In this document: piece by piece, positions 52,903 to 62,450 of the stretch
How positions within the stretch are numbered: the first letter of the stretch is position 1
Layout: every line of letters starts with the position of its first letter
Assembly: GCF_049537125.1 (NCBI RefSeq)
Contig: NZ_JBMVQY010000001.1
Coordinates: 682,001-746,000 of the forward strand
Source of the DNA: Limisphaera sp026417315
GTDB lineage: Bacteria > Verrucomicrobiota > Verrucomicrobiia > Limisphaerales > Limisphaeraceae
Length of the DNA stretch: 64,000 bases
Direction: 5' to 3'
Translations under genes and position numbers: made by a program
The notes under the pieces: model-generated
The model's database searches: none
What the model was told of the DNA's origin: nothing
The model's input: only the letters and a program-made list of their open reading frames with translations

Positions 52903-52931
52903 TTGACAGAACCCGCGCCGCGGGCTAACGG
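52903..52931 (+). promoter_or_regulatory. Possible promoter of the nitroreductase-like gene
   Basis: A perfect TTGACA at 52903-52908, a 17-base spacer and TAACGG (52926-52931; only T and A match the -10). The start codon is about 145 bases downstream. The GC-rich context makes a chance TTGACA unlikely but not impossible. Confidence 0.35.
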
Positions 52932-53075
52932 ATTGGCCTCTGCACCGGCAGTGCAGCCAGAAACGGGCAGGCCCCCACACCGATCAGCCCCGGGTGGGGA
53001 CGTCTGCCCCTGCACGGACCGCGGCTGTCCCGTCGTAAGGGTCCCCCGCCCGGTGCAGAAGCAGGGAACCGGATT

Positions 53076-53717
53076 ATGACGACTGAAGCGTTGCTCCAAG
53101 CGTTGCGGTGGCGCTACGCCACCAAGGTGTTCGATCCCAACCGAAAAATCCCCGCCGAGATCTGGTCGGCGTTGGAAGACTGCATGGTCTTGTCGCCCTC
53201 GTCGTTTGGGCTGCAACCCTACCGGTTCCTGGTGGTGGAGGATCCGGCGTTGCGAGCCCAACTGATGCCGCATGCATGGAACCAGCGCCAAATCGTGGAT
53301 GCCTCGCATCTGGTGGTGTTTGCCGTGCGCACCTCGATCACCGAGGCCGACATTGACCGGTTTCTCGACCGCATCGTGGAGGTCCGGAAGGTGTCGCGGG
53401 AATCCCTGGAAGGCTATCGGTCCATGATGACCGGCATGCTGCTGGATCCGTCGTTCCAACCGATGGCGGTGCATTGGGCCGCCCGACAGGCCTACCTGGC
53501 CCTCGGCAATCTGCTCACCGCGGCCGCGGTGCTGGGCATCGACGCCTGTCCCATCGAAGGCTTCGTTCCGGCCGAGTTCGATCGCATTCTCCGGCTCCCC
53601 GAGCAGGGTTTCACCTCCGTGGTCTGCTGTGCCCTCGGCTACCGCGACGAAACCGACAAGTACGCGCGGCTGGCGAAGGTGCGCGCGCCCAGGGAAGAGC
53701 TGGTGCGCCATCTCTGA
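53076..53717 (+). CDS. Nitroreductase-family NAD(P)H-dependent oxidoreductase
   Basis: A 213-residue flavoprotein of the NfsB/NfnB type, which reduces nitro compounds, quinones or similar substrates using FMN. Characteristic features: RWRYATKVFDP at the N-terminus (FMN-binding Arg and Lys), LSPSSFGLQPYRFLVVED, AARQAYLALGNLLTAAAVLGID and the C-terminal GFTSVVCCALGYRDETDKYA. It would act in the cytoplasm as a dimer. Start ATG 53076 (MTTEALLQALRWRY). It stands alone, convergent with phoH. Confidence 0.92.
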   Translation: MTTEALLQALRWRYATKVFDPNRKIPAEIWSALEDCMVLSPSSFGLQPYRFLVVEDPALRAQLMPHAWNQRQIVDASHLVVFAVRTSITEADIDRFLDRIVEVRKVSRESLEGYRSMMTGMLLDPSFQPMAVHWAARQAYLALGNLLTAAAVLGIDACPIEGFVPAEFDRILRLPEQGFTSVVCCALGYRDETDKYARLAKVRAPREELVRHL

Positions 53718-53900
53718 GGCTCGCGGAGGTCGGGTGGGCCCCGGGCGAATCGCATGTCGGCCCGAGGGGGTCTGGAGCGGGGCTTGCCGCCCGCGACCGG
53801 GGCCGTGCCACGGGGGCACCGGATCCGCACGCGCCGGCACCGTCTCCGGCTCCAGCTCGTCACCGGGGTATTCGCGCAGCACGGGGCGTTCCCCGGGCCC

Positions 53901-55214
53901 TCACAACAGGTTGGCCGCCAGCTCGGCCAGCTCGGAGCGTTCGCCCTTTTGCAACTCGACGTGCGCGGCAATCGGTTGTTCGCGGAACCGGCTCACGATG
54001 TAGTTGAACCCGTTGGAGGAAGAATCCACGTACGGATTGTCGATCTGGTAGGGGTCCCCGGTGAACACGATCTTGGTCCCCGGGCCCACCCGCGTGACAA
54101 TGGTTTTGACCTCCAGCGGGGTGAGATTTTGGGCCTCGTCAATGATCATGAACTGATTGGCGATGCTGCGGCCGCGGATGTAGCTGAGCGCCTCCACAAC
54201 GATGCTGCCGGAACGCAGCAGATCCGTGCTGCGCCGCTGGTCCTGCCCCATGTTCAGATCGCTCAACAGCTCCAGCGCGTCGTGGATCGGCTGCATCCAC
54301 GGCGCCAGTTTCTCCTCCAGCGTGCCCGGGAGAAAACCGAGCTCCCGCCCCATGGAAACCGTCGGCCGCGCCACGACCACCCGACGAAATTCCCGGTCCA
54401 ACACCGTGCGCTTCAACCCGGCCGCCATCGCCAGCAACGTCTTGCCGGTGCCGGCCTTCCCCATCAAGGTCACCAGCTTGATGCGGTCATCCAGCAGGGC
54501 ATCGAAGGCGAAATGCTGTTCGCGGTTCCGCGGCTTGATGCCCCAGACGCCCTCTCGCGTGTCCAGGATCGGGATCAACCGCGTGCCGCTGACATCCACC
54601 CGTGCCAGCGCGGTGCGCTTGGGATTGGTTTCGTCCACCAGCGTGCAGTACTCGTTGGGATACGCATGGTGTCCGGGCGGCAACTCCAGTTCCCCATTGG
54701 CGCGAAACCGGTTGATCTCCTGCGGGCTGACGGTGAGCTCGATCATGCCGGTGTACAGGTCCGTGATGAAGACACGGTCGCTCTCGTAATCCTCGGCCGC
54801 CAGTCCGTAGGCATCAGCCTTGACCCGCAGGTTGATGTCCTTGGAGACAAGAATGGTCGGATGCCGCGGCGCCTGTTTTTGCAGCTGCAAACACAGCGCC
54901 AGAATCCGATCGTCCACCGACATCTCTGTCGCGCGTCCGTTGCGCCCGTTGCGCGCCGGCTTCTTGGGACAAACGATCCGCAATCGCCCGCCATTGGGCA
55001 ACGGGACCCCCTCGCTCAACCGGCCCTGACTGCGCAGGCTGTCCAACAGACGCGACACCGTCCGCGCGTTTTGTCCCAACTCGCTGGGCTCGCGTTTGAA
55101 GCGGTCGATCTCCTCGATGACCTCGATCGGGATCACCACCTGGTTGTCCTGGAACTGCAGCAGGGAATGCGGATCATGCAGGAGCACATTGGTGTCCAAA
55201 ACGTAGGTTTTCAC
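53901..55214 (-). CDS. phoH: PhoH family protein with N-terminal PIN domain
   Basis: A 437-residue PhoH2-type protein: an N-terminal PIN ribonuclease domain (KTYVLDTNVLLHDPHSLLQF, with later acidic residues) and a C-terminal PhoH ATPase (about residues 215-437). Walker A is GKAGTGKTLLA and Walker B MIIDEAQNL, followed by FTGDPYQIDNP. PhoH2 proteins unwind and cleave RNA. The start is GTG (55214), overlapping the stop of the upstream GST gene as GTGA, which fixes it and suggests coupled translation. It is convergent with the nitroreductase gene. Confidence 0.94.
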   Translation of the reverse strand: MKTYVLDTNVLLHDPHSLLQFQDNQVVIPIEVIEEIDRFKREPSELGQNARTVSRLLDSLRSQGRLSEGVPLPNGGRLRIVCPKKPARNGRNGRATEMSVDDRILALCLQLQKQAPRHPTILVSKDINLRVKADAYGLAAEDYESDRVFITDLYTGMIELTVSPQEINRFRANGELELPPGHHAYPNEYCTLVDETNPKRTALARVDVSGTRLIPILDTREGVWGIKPRNREQHFAFDALLDDRIKLVTLMGKAGTGKTLLAMAAGLKRTVLDREFRRVVVARPTVSMGRELGFLPGTLEEKLAPWMQPIHDALELLSDLNMGQDQRRSTDLLRSGSIVVEALSYIRGRSIANQFMIIDEAQNLTPLEVKTIVTRVGPGTKIVFTGDPYQIDNPYVDSSSNGFNYIVSRFREQPIAAHVELQKGERSELAELAANLL

Positions 55215-55879
55215 GGCTCAAACTGACGCAGTTGCGCTCGTTCCATGCGATCGTACCAGGCCCGCAGCCGCGGGCAACGCGCCGGCAGTCGGTACTGCCC
55301 CGAGTACAAGTAATTGGCCAGCATCCCCCACAAATCAAAGTCCACAAAGCGCGGCCGCGCATCCAACAGGAACGGGCGCGTCTCCAGCATTCGTTCAAAC
55401 GGCAGGATCCGCTCCACCAGCAAACGCTGCCAGTGCGCCCGTTCGCGACGCCACTGGTCCAGGCAGCCCCGGCCGAACCGCCGTTCCTTGAAGCGCAAAA
55501 AGTCCAGTTGCTCCGCCGGGGGCACAAACCGGCGCCAGTGAATGTCGTTCAACCGAAACGTGCACGCCTCGACGGCATCTTCGATGTACCGCCACAAGAT
55601 GTCCTGAACACCGTCCCACGCCCGCGGAAACAGGCCCAGCTCCAGTTTCACGTCGAGGTATTTGGCGATAACCTGGGAATCGTCCGCCACCTCGAAGACC
55701 ACCGTGCGCCCGTCCCGCACCACCGGCACCTGGTAATACCGGCCCCGCGTCAGTTTCCACACCAGGGACCGATCGTTGCTGGGGATGTTGGTGATCTTGA
55801 AGGGCACGCCCGCAAATTCCAAGATGCGGCGCTGCACCAGACAAAACGGGCTCCACGGAAACTGGATCAGTTCGATCAT
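55211..55879 (-). CDS. Glutathione S-transferase family protein
   Basis: A 222-residue thioredoxin-fold protein: IQFPWSPFCLVQRRILEFAG begins the N-terminal domain, with a Ser-x-x-Cys-like site (SPFC). The cis-proline region is QVPVVRDG, then DDSQVIAKYLD. A C-terminal helical domain follows (FVDFDLWGMLANYL). It may be a glutathione or other thiol transferase; the substrate is unknown. ATG 55879 is chosen over 55906 because AAGGAAGCAAGG lies at ribosome-binding distance. Its TGA overlaps the GTG of phoH. Confidence 0.85.
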   Translation of the reverse strand: MIELIQFPWSPFCLVQRRILEFAGVPFKITNIPSNDRSLVWKLTRGRYYQVPVVRDGRTVVFEVADDSQVIAKYLDVKLELGLFPRAWDGVQDILWRYIEDAVEACTFRLNDIHWRRFVPPAEQLDFLRFKERRFGRGCLDQWRRERAHWQRLLVERILPFERMLETRPFLLDARPRFVDFDLWGMLANYLYSGQYRLPARCPRLRAWYDRMERAQLRQFEP

Positions 55880-56236
55880 GACCTTGCTTCCTTTGCGCCA
55901 TTGCATTCCGCACTCTAGTGCGACCCGCCGCGCCCCACAAGGTCATTGCCCGGCCCCCGGGCCCGGCGGGCCCCACGCAGCCCCTGCCCCGTGCGTCCCC
56001 AGAGCCCGCCCCGCACACACCTCGGCCGGCCCACACCGCCGCGCCGGACACGTCCTCATGCCGAGGATTGCCGGCTCGCACCCGCGCACGGTCAACCGGT
56101 CCCTCGATGCCGGACCGGCGTCCGCCGACGCGGCCGCGCAGGACCTCGCCGCGGCTTTGCAAGCCGTGCCCGGCCCCCGCGACACCGGCCAACTCGCTAT
56201 TGTCCCCGAGGGCGCACTGCGTCACACTCTTCTGCG
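55880..56236. other. Divergent promoter region with a small palindrome
   Basis: 357 bases between the GST gene and the glycosyltransferase gene. GCACTCTAGTGC (55910-55921) has 5-base arms and sits 31-42 bases upstream of the GST start, an operator-like position. The remainder is very GC-rich, and no other gene is supported. Confidence 0.3.
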
Positions 56237-56962
56237 GTGCGTATCTGCGTTGTCATCCCCGCGTTCAACGAAGAGCGCCTGCTGGGCCGAACCTTGCAAG
56301 CCGTCCAACAGGCCTCGGCGGCCTTCCTCACGCGCGGCTGGGACCGGGAAACCATCGTCTGTGACAACAATTCCACCGATGCCACCCCCCGGATCGCAGC
56401 CGCCGCGGGCGCTCGCGTCGTTTTCGAGCCCGTCAACCAAATTGCGCGTGCCCGGAATCGCGGCGCCGCCGCGGCCACGGGCGACTGGCTGATCTTCCTG
56501 GACGCCGACTCCCAACCCACGCGTGCCCTGTTCGAGGAAGTGGCCCGCGTCATCGAGGCCGGCCGCGCCATCGCCGGCGGTTGCACGCTCACCATGCAAA
56601 CCTCGCACCGCGTGGCCCGCTGGATCCTGGCCGGTTGGAATCTGCTCAGCCGCATGGGTGGTTGGTTGGCCGGGGCCTTCATCTTCATCGAGACCCCCGC
56701 GTTCCGGCAGCTGGGCGGGTTCAACGAGGCTCTCTATGTGGCGGAGGAAATTGAATTCACGCAGCGGCTCAAGCGCCTGGCGCGAAAAGCGGGCCGGCCC
56801 ATCGTCATCCTTCACCGCCACCCGCTGCTGACCTCGGACCGCAAAGTCCGGCTCTATGGCCCGGGTGAACACCTCCGATTCTGGTGGCAGGCCCTCCGTG
56901 CGCCCCGCCAAACCATGACCTGTCGCGATGCTTGTCCCGTCTGGTACGATGGACGTCGCTGA
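56237..56962 (+). CDS. Family 2 glycosyltransferase
   Basis: A 241-residue GT2 (GT-A fold) protein. It opens directly with the first beta strand (RICVVIPAFNEERLLGRTL), has CDNNSTDAT, and carries the metal-binding DXD as LDADSQPT. A later EEIEFTQRL matches the base region. GTG 56237 is the natural start since it is one codon before the Rossmann-like strand; the longer upstream frame is Arg/Pro noise. It likely transfers a sugar in envelope or glycolipid synthesis; a single hydrophobic stretch (GGWLAGAFIFIETPAF) may touch the membrane. No other glycan genes are adjacent. Confidence 0.85.
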   Translation: MRICVVIPAFNEERLLGRTLQAVQQASAAFLTRGWDRETIVCDNNSTDATPRIAAAAGARVVFEPVNQIARARNRGAAAATGDWLIFLDADSQPTRALFEEVARVIEAGRAIAGGCTLTMQTSHRVARWILAGWNLLSRMGGWLAGAFIFIETPAFRQLGGFNEALYVAEEIEFTQRLKRLARKAGRPIVILHRHPLLTSDRKVRLYGPGEHLRFWWQALRAPRQTMTCRDACPVWYDGRR

Positions 56963-56977
56963 GAACTCCGGGCGCGC

Positions 56978-56991
56978 CCCCGGGCCCGGGG
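56978..56991. terminator. GC-rich palindrome after the glycosyltransferase gene
   Basis: CCCCGGGCCCGGGG is a perfect 14-base palindrome inside a longer self-complementary GC run, 15 bases after the stop at 56962. It could form a strong hairpin; no T-run follows, so termination is a guess. Confidence 0.25.
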
Positions 56992-57128
56992 CCCGGCCCA
57001 CACGGAACAGCCCTCGCCGAGACCGCGTCCGCCGAATCCCCGCAGGTTCGAGGCGGCTGAACCTCGGAGAACCTCCTCCCCACGCCGGCCCGGCCCTGCA
57101 GGGAAAAACTGCGCCCGGGGGTTGATCC

Positions 57129-58547
57129 ATGGCTCGCCACTCCGCGCCATTCTCAAAACCGGAGAGCCTCGAGCGTCACGTGGCCTCGACCATCCAGCGC
57201 CACGGTCTGATTGCCCCCGGCCAAAAGGTACTGGTGGCCGTCTCCGGCGGGTGCGACTCGATGGTCCTGTTGGAGCTGTTGCACCGACTGGCGGAGCGTT
57301 ACGAATGGAAACTCGCCGTGGCGCATTTCAATCATCAACTCCGCGGCGCGGAAAGCGACGCCGACGAGGTCTTTGTCCGCCACCAGGCTCAGTTGCGCAA
57401 TCTGCCCTTCTTTTCCAGCCGGGGCGATGTGCGCAGCTGGGCCCGTCAACACGGCCTGTCCCTCGAAATGGCCGCCCGAGAGTTGCGACTCCGCTTCCTG
57501 GCGGACACCGGCCGACAGTGGGCTGCTGCGGCCGTAGCCCTGGCCCACCACGCCGACGACCAGGTCGAGCTGTTTTTTCTCCGGCTTCTGCGCGGCACCG
57601 GCGGCGAAGGGCTGGAAGGCATGCGCTGGAAGAGTCCCGCCCCGGTTCCAGCTCCGGAGACCGAAGCCTCCGGACCCGGCCCTCTCTGGATTCGGCCCTT
57701 GCTGGACCTTTCCCGCGCCAGCCTGCGCCGCTACGCAGAGCTCCGCGCCCTGCCCTTCCGCGAGGACACCACGAACCGCTCGCCCCGGATCCTCCGCAAT
57801 CGGATTCGTCACGAGTTGCTGCCGCTGCTGGAAGCCCACTACCAACCGGCCCTGCGCCCCGCGATCCTGCGTCTCATGGAGCTGGTCGGCGCCGAGGCGG
57901 CCGCGGTACGGATCTGGGCGGAACAATGGCTTCGCACCGGCCAGCCGGCCTTTGACCAACTGCCCGAGGCCGTCCAGCGTGCGGCCCTGCGCCTTCAACT
58001 CCGCCGGCTCGGCCAAGCGCCGACCTGGGATCTCGTGGAACAACTGCGCCTGTATCCGCAGCGGCGCATCAACGCCGGCCCCGCGCGCTGGTACATCCGC
58101 GACCCGGCCGGCCGGGTCCGACCCGAAGCCGGTCCACCCGGCCCGTTCCGGAGCGCCGAATTGACGCTGGCCCTGACGGCACGCGGACAGGCCATCTTTG
58201 ACCACGTGCAGGTGCGCTGGCAAATCCGGCCGCACACCGCCCCGCCGCGACTCTTGGGGAAGCCCGGTCTCGAGTACTTCGACGCCGATCGCGTCGGCTC
58301 CCTCATCCGACTGCGTCACTGGCGACCCGGCGACCGGTTTCAACCCCTGGGCATGCCCGAGCCCGCCAAACTCCAGGACCTGTTCACCGCACGACGTGTC
58401 CCCCCCGCCGAGCGACGTCAGCGTCTGCTGGCCGAGACCGCCCGGGGAGAGATCTTCTGGGTTGAGGGCCTGCCCCCGGGCGAATCGTTCAAGCTCACGC
58501 CCACCACCCGCCGCCGCCTGCGTTGGCAGTGGTCTCGGGCCGGGTAA
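57129..58547 (+). CDS. tilS: tRNA(Ile)-lysidine synthetase
   Basis: A 472-residue enzyme that converts the wobble cytidine of the tRNA-Ile CAU anticodon to lysidine using ATP. The PP-loop ATPase motif is SGGCDSMVLL (~residues 40-49), followed by HFNHQLRGAESDADE and the AHHADDQVELFFLRLLRGTG region typical of TilS. The C-terminal domain has LRHWRPGDRFQPLGM and KLQDLFTARRVPPAERR, the tRNA-binding tail. Start ATG 57129. It lies 60 bases before ftsH on the same strand; tilS and ftsH are neighbours in many bacteria, often with hpt between them, which is missing here. Confidence 0.93.
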   Translation: MARHSAPFSKPESLERHVASTIQRHGLIAPGQKVLVAVSGGCDSMVLLELLHRLAERYEWKLAVAHFNHQLRGAESDADEVFVRHQAQLRNLPFFSSRGDVRSWARQHGLSLEMAARELRLRFLADTGRQWAAAAVALAHHADDQVELFFLRLLRGTGGEGLEGMRWKSPAPVPAPETEASGPGPLWIRPLLDLSRASLRRYAELRALPFREDTTNRSPRILRNRIRHELLPLLEAHYQPALRPAILRLMELVGAEAAAVRIWAEQWLRTGQPAFDQLPEAVQRAALRLQLRRLGQAPTWDLVEQLRLYPQRRINAGPARWYIRDPAGRVRPEAGPPGPFRSAELTLALTARGQAIFDHVQVRWQIRPHTAPPRLLGKPGLEYFDADRVGSLIRLRHWRPGDRFQPLGMPEPAKLQDLFTARRVPPAERRQRLLAETARGEIFWVEGLPPGESFKLTPTTRRRLRWQWSRAG

Positions 58548-58607
58548 AGCCTGGTTGCAGCCCCTCGCCAGCCATGATAGGTTGCCCCGGCATTAACGAC
58601 TTCAAAC

Positions 58608-60650
58608 ATGGCTGAGTCCAATCCAACCCGAGGCGATAACAGCGGGTCGCACCGGTCCCCGGAGTTCCGTATGCAACCCCGCACCTGGGTGGTGTGGGTC
58701 ATGATCGTCGCCGGCGTGATCGTGCTGATGACCCTGCGGAATCGCAACCAGGAGCAGGCCGTGGAGATTTCCCAGGCGCGCTTCCTGCAACTGGTCGAGT
58801 CCAACCTCGTTGCGCGCGCCAAAATCATCTACAGCGCCCAGTCCCCCTTCCTCACGGAAATCGTCGGCACCTACTACGCCACCGACGCTTCCGGCAACCG
58901 CATCCAGGAAAACGGCCGTGACAAGGAGATCCGTTTCCATGCCCGGGCAAGGCTCACCGAGGCCATGGAGGATCGGCTGCTGCGGCTGCCCAACTTCGAG
59001 CCGCACGAGCAGAACGTGGTCGTCATGAACGTGCTGCTCAGCATCCTCCCCATCGTCCTGATCGCGCTCCTGATCTGGTTCTTCTTCATCCGCCAGATCA
59101 AAATGGCCGGCAAGGGCGCCCTCTCCTTCGGCAAGAGCAAAGCCCGCCTGCTGACCAAGGAACGCAACAAAACCACCTTCAAAGATGTCGCCGGCATCGA
59201 CGAAGCCATCGAGGAGGTGGCCGAACTGGTCGAGTTTCTCCGCGACCCCAAAAAGTTCCAGCGCCTCGGCGGACGCATTCCCAAAGGCGTGCTGATGGTC
59301 GGGCCCCCGGGCACCGGCAAGACCCTCCTGGCCAAGGCCATCGCCGGAGAAGCCGACGCCGCCTTCTTCAGCATCAGCGGGTCGGATTTCGTGGAAATGT
59401 TCGTCGGCGTCGGTGCCAGCCGGGTTCGCGACATGTTCGAACAGGCCCGCAAACACACCCCGTGCCTGATCTTCATTGACGAGATCGATGCCGTGGGCCG
59501 CAGCCGCGGTCACGGGCTGGGCGGCGGCAACGACGAGCGCGAACAAACCCTCAATGCCCTGCTGGTCGAAATGGACGGCTTCGACACCACCGAGGGCATC
59601 ATCATCATCGCCGCCACCAATCGCCCCGACGTCCTCGATCCGGCCCTGCTGCGGCCCGGCCGTTTCGACCGCCAGGTCGTCGTCAACCTCCCCGACGTCC
59701 GCGGCCGCGAAGCCATCCTCAAGGTCCATGCCCGCAACATCAAACTGGCCCCCGATGTGGATCTGTCGGTCATCGCCCGCAGCACGCCGGGCTACTCCGG
59801 GGCCGAATTGGCCAACCTGCTGAACGAAGCGGCCCTGCTGGCCGCCCGCGCCGGCAAGAAAGCCGTGGGCATGGAGGAACTCGAAGAGGCCCGTGACAAG
59901 GTTCGCTGGGGCCGCGAACGTCGCAGCCTCGCCATGAGCCCGGAGGAAAAGCGTTGCACCGCCTGGCACGAGGCCGGCCACGCCCTGGTCAACGTGCTGC
60001 TGCCGCACACGCAGCCCCTTCACAAGGTCACCATCATCCCCCGCGGTCAGGCCCTGGGCGCCACCATGTCCCTCCCCAAGGACGATGTCCTCAACCGCCG
60101 CCGCAAAGAAATGCTGGCCACCGTGGCCGTGATGATGGCCGGCCGCATCGCCGAGGAAATGATCTCCGGCGACATCTCCACCGGAGCCGCCGGGGACATC
60201 CAGCAGGCCACCAACATCGTCCGCGCCATGGTCACGCAGTGGGGCATGAGCGAGCGCATCGGCATGGTCCATTACGGCCGCGACGACGAATACATCTTCC
60301 TTGGCCGCGAAATCGCCAGCCACCGCCCGTACAGCGAACGCACCGCCGAGGAAATCGACCGCGAAGTCAAACGCATCATCGACGAACAATATCAGGTGGC
60401 CAAACAACTCCTCGAGGCCAACCGGGACAAACTCGAGTTGATCGCCAACGCCCTGCTCGAATACGAAACCCTCGACGGCAGCCAGGTGGAGGAAATCATC
60501 CGCACCGGCCGGCTCACCGTCCGGCCGCCCGCACCCAGGGGAGAACCACCCATGGGCGCGCCCGCGGGTACGCCGCTGCCCGAGATACCCCCCAAGCCCG
60601 CCAGCCCCACGCTACCCGGCTTGGGCAGTCCCGCCCCCGCCACCGCCTGA
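58608..60650 (+). CDS. ftsH: ATP-dependent zinc metalloprotease FtsH
   Basis: A 680-residue membrane-anchored AAA+ protease that degrades membrane and short-lived regulatory proteins. Two membrane helices flank a periplasmic loop (VVWVMIVAGVIVLM at ~28; LLSILPIVLIALLIWFFF at ~140). The AAA module has GPPGTGKTLLAKA (Walker A), LIFIDEIDAVG (Walker B) and the second region of homology NRPDVLDPALLRPGRFDR. The zinc site is HEAGH, with later VMMAGRIAEEMI and the Asp ligand region SGDISTGAAGDI. Length and motifs are canonical. The Pro/Ala-rich C-terminal ~45 residues look disordered. Start ATG 58608. Confidence 0.97.
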   Translation: MAESNPTRGDNSGSHRSPEFRMQPRTWVVWVMIVAGVIVLMTLRNRNQEQAVEISQARFLQLVESNLVARAKIIYSAQSPFLTEIVGTYYATDASGNRIQENGRDKEIRFHARARLTEAMEDRLLRLPNFEPHEQNVVVMNVLLSILPIVLIALLIWFFFIRQIKMAGKGALSFGKSKARLLTKERNKTTFKDVAGIDEAIEEVAELVEFLRDPKKFQRLGGRIPKGVLMVGPPGTGKTLLAKAIAGEADAAFFSISGSDFVEMFVGVGASRVRDMFEQARKHTPCLIFIDEIDAVGRSRGHGLGGGNDEREQTLNALLVEMDGFDTTEGIIIIAATNRPDVLDPALLRPGRFDRQVVVNLPDVRGREAILKVHARNIKLAPDVDLSVIARSTPGYSGAELANLLNEAALLAARAGKKAVGMEELEEARDKVRWGRERRSLAMSPEEKRCTAWHEAGHALVNVLLPHTQPLHKVTIIPRGQALGATMSLPKDDVLNRRRKEMLATVAVMMAGRIAEEMISGDISTGAAGDIQQATNIVRAMVTQWGMSERIGMVHYGRDDEYIFLGREIASHRPYSERTAEEIDREVKRIIDEQYQVAKQLLEANRDKLELIANALLEYETLDGSQVEEIIRTGRLTVRPPAPRGEPPMGAPAGTPLPEIPPKPASPTLPGLGSPAPATA

Positions 60651-62450
60651 AGCAGGGCAGCTGGCCGCCCGGGCTGCCCGGAGCAATCCCAGATTCGCGA
60701 ATCGGCGCAAACCGGTAACTTCGCCTCCACGACACAGGGGCACCTCTCACCCTTTCCGCGCCGGAAGCGGAGCGCAGGGCCCCCGCCTCCGGCACGCGAA
60801 GACCTGACCAGATCCCACACGAACAGACACCGCCCAGCCCTGCCAGCGCGACCGACCTTGCAGGACGGCCTGCACCGGGCCGGGACTGCTCCGGCCGCAG
60901 CCCATGAGTCCACGCGTGGAGAAGCTGCAGGCCGAAAGTCCTGAAACCGCCTTCTGCTCCGCAGCGGCTCTCGACGGGCGCGCCCGAGCTTCTGGATCCT
61001 CCGAAAACTCGGCGAGATTTTTTGGGCGGCCGCGGCACGCGGAAAGCCGAGCGAAAACGGCGTTTTCCTCAGAGGCTTGGCCCCCGGGGCTCAAGAACGG
61101 AGCTGCGATCCCGGTTGTTCACGGATCGCACGGACCACTCCACGCGTCGAAGGCGCTGCAACCCGTGAGCCCGGGGCAACGCTCCGCGAACTACGTCCCC
61201 ACTACGGGCGCGCCTTGAAAGGGCCCAACCCGATGACCCCACCGGGAGAGCCGGGCGCCCCCATTGAATTCGGCCCCCTACGGGTGGGCCCCATCTCGAG
61301 GGGCTACCTGCCCGGGGCGCTGGCCCGGGCGGGTGCATCCACGCCCTGATGAGCGAAACGCACGGCAGGGCGAAGACACGAATCCCAACTCCATCAATCG
61401 GGCAAACGTGGGAGAACGTTCGACGTCCACCAACAAGCCACCGTAGCCTCGAAGCCCACACGCGGAACTCGAGCGCGTCCACAGTCGAGTACTGCGAAAC
61501 CAACAGCAGACCGGTCGTGATCCGCTGACCGTCGCGCGTTCCCAAACGCCGGCCCCTCCGGTCGCGGCGTCTCGTGCGTCCGAGAGCTCTGCATGTGGCC
61601 CCAGGGCGCAAACGCGATCGCGGCCGCGCCGCCTCTTCGCCGCCGGGATCTGAAGAACCTCCGTCCGGCTCGCACGCCGCCTCGGGATCCGCAAAGTCCG
61701 GTGGCGTTCTTCGTCCAGATTCACCGACAGTGGTCAGTGACTGCTCAATGCTCGAAGCACGGTCGGCGAGAAAACCAACAGTGGGGGTTCTCCCAGCGAA
61801 AGTCTTGCCCCACACGGGTTCGGTTTCGAGGGCGATCGCCGCACCGAAGATGAAGGTCATGCGCGGACGGATTCGAAGAATGGAGTGCCGCGTTCGATCG
61901 CCGGTGTTTCGTGCCCGCGCCGCAGACTGGGTTCGCGCGCAGATCATCCCCCGCCCTTTCAAGACATGGACAGGTGAAAAACTCGAACGAGTTGTTCCCC
62001 GAGGCTGTGAACTGCGTGTTGCCGCCGCCAGACAACAAAGGGGCATCGCCCGATCTTGGGCTCACTTTTTGTGCCGCCGGTCCGGAGGGCAGACACGCCC
62101 CGGGCTGTGAACAACCGGTCAATAACTCGTGACATCTTGCTCTTCCCATCCCGGCCTTCTTCAGCTACAAGGGGCATCGCTTTCGCGGCAGGAAGCGCAG
62201 CGCCACGACGGCGCTGCACAGGCGTGGGCAGGCCGCGAAGGGCTGTTTCCCAAGTTGTTGAACGGCAACAGGTTAAAGAGGCCGAGGGAGGGGTCTTTTG
62301 GCCTCGATCCGGAAAGGGATCTTTGTGTTGCCCGGAATCGGATTTGGTGCTATGTGCCGGGCCGGTTTGGGTGGCGCGGTGGCCTGCAAACCGGCCAGGT
62401 GAATAAAAACCGCGGAAAACCGGCAGCTGAAGCCGGGTTGTGGCAGACTC
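60651..62450. other. 1.8 kb noncoding region between ftsH and dnaA
   Basis: No convincing gene; open frames here are Arg/Pro/Ser-rich noise. It contains a diverged dispersed-repeat copy at 61171-61345. I looked for TTATCCACA-like DnaA boxes near dnaA and saw none that stood out, so an origin is not claimed. A weak promoter candidate for dnaA is TTGCCC-N17-TATGTG about 100 bases upstream of the ATG. Confidence 0.5.
61171..61345. repeat. Diverged dispersed repeat, partial copy 3
   Basis: It opens with CCGGGGCAACGC, as in the tail anchors at 27042 and 32572, and continues with small inverted CGCCTTGAAAGGGC and GGGGGCCC-type blocks like those following copy 1. The upstream anchors of the other copies are absent, so this is a partial or distant relative. 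Confidence 0.45.

Noticed and set aside
61069..62046. A 325-codon leftward frame upstream of dnaA
   Set aside because: Overlaps the dispersed repeat, has no start context, and its composition is that of noncoding GC-rich DNA.
60651..62450. Replication origin next to dnaA
   Set aside because: No clustered DnaA boxes or AT-rich unwinding element could be recognised.
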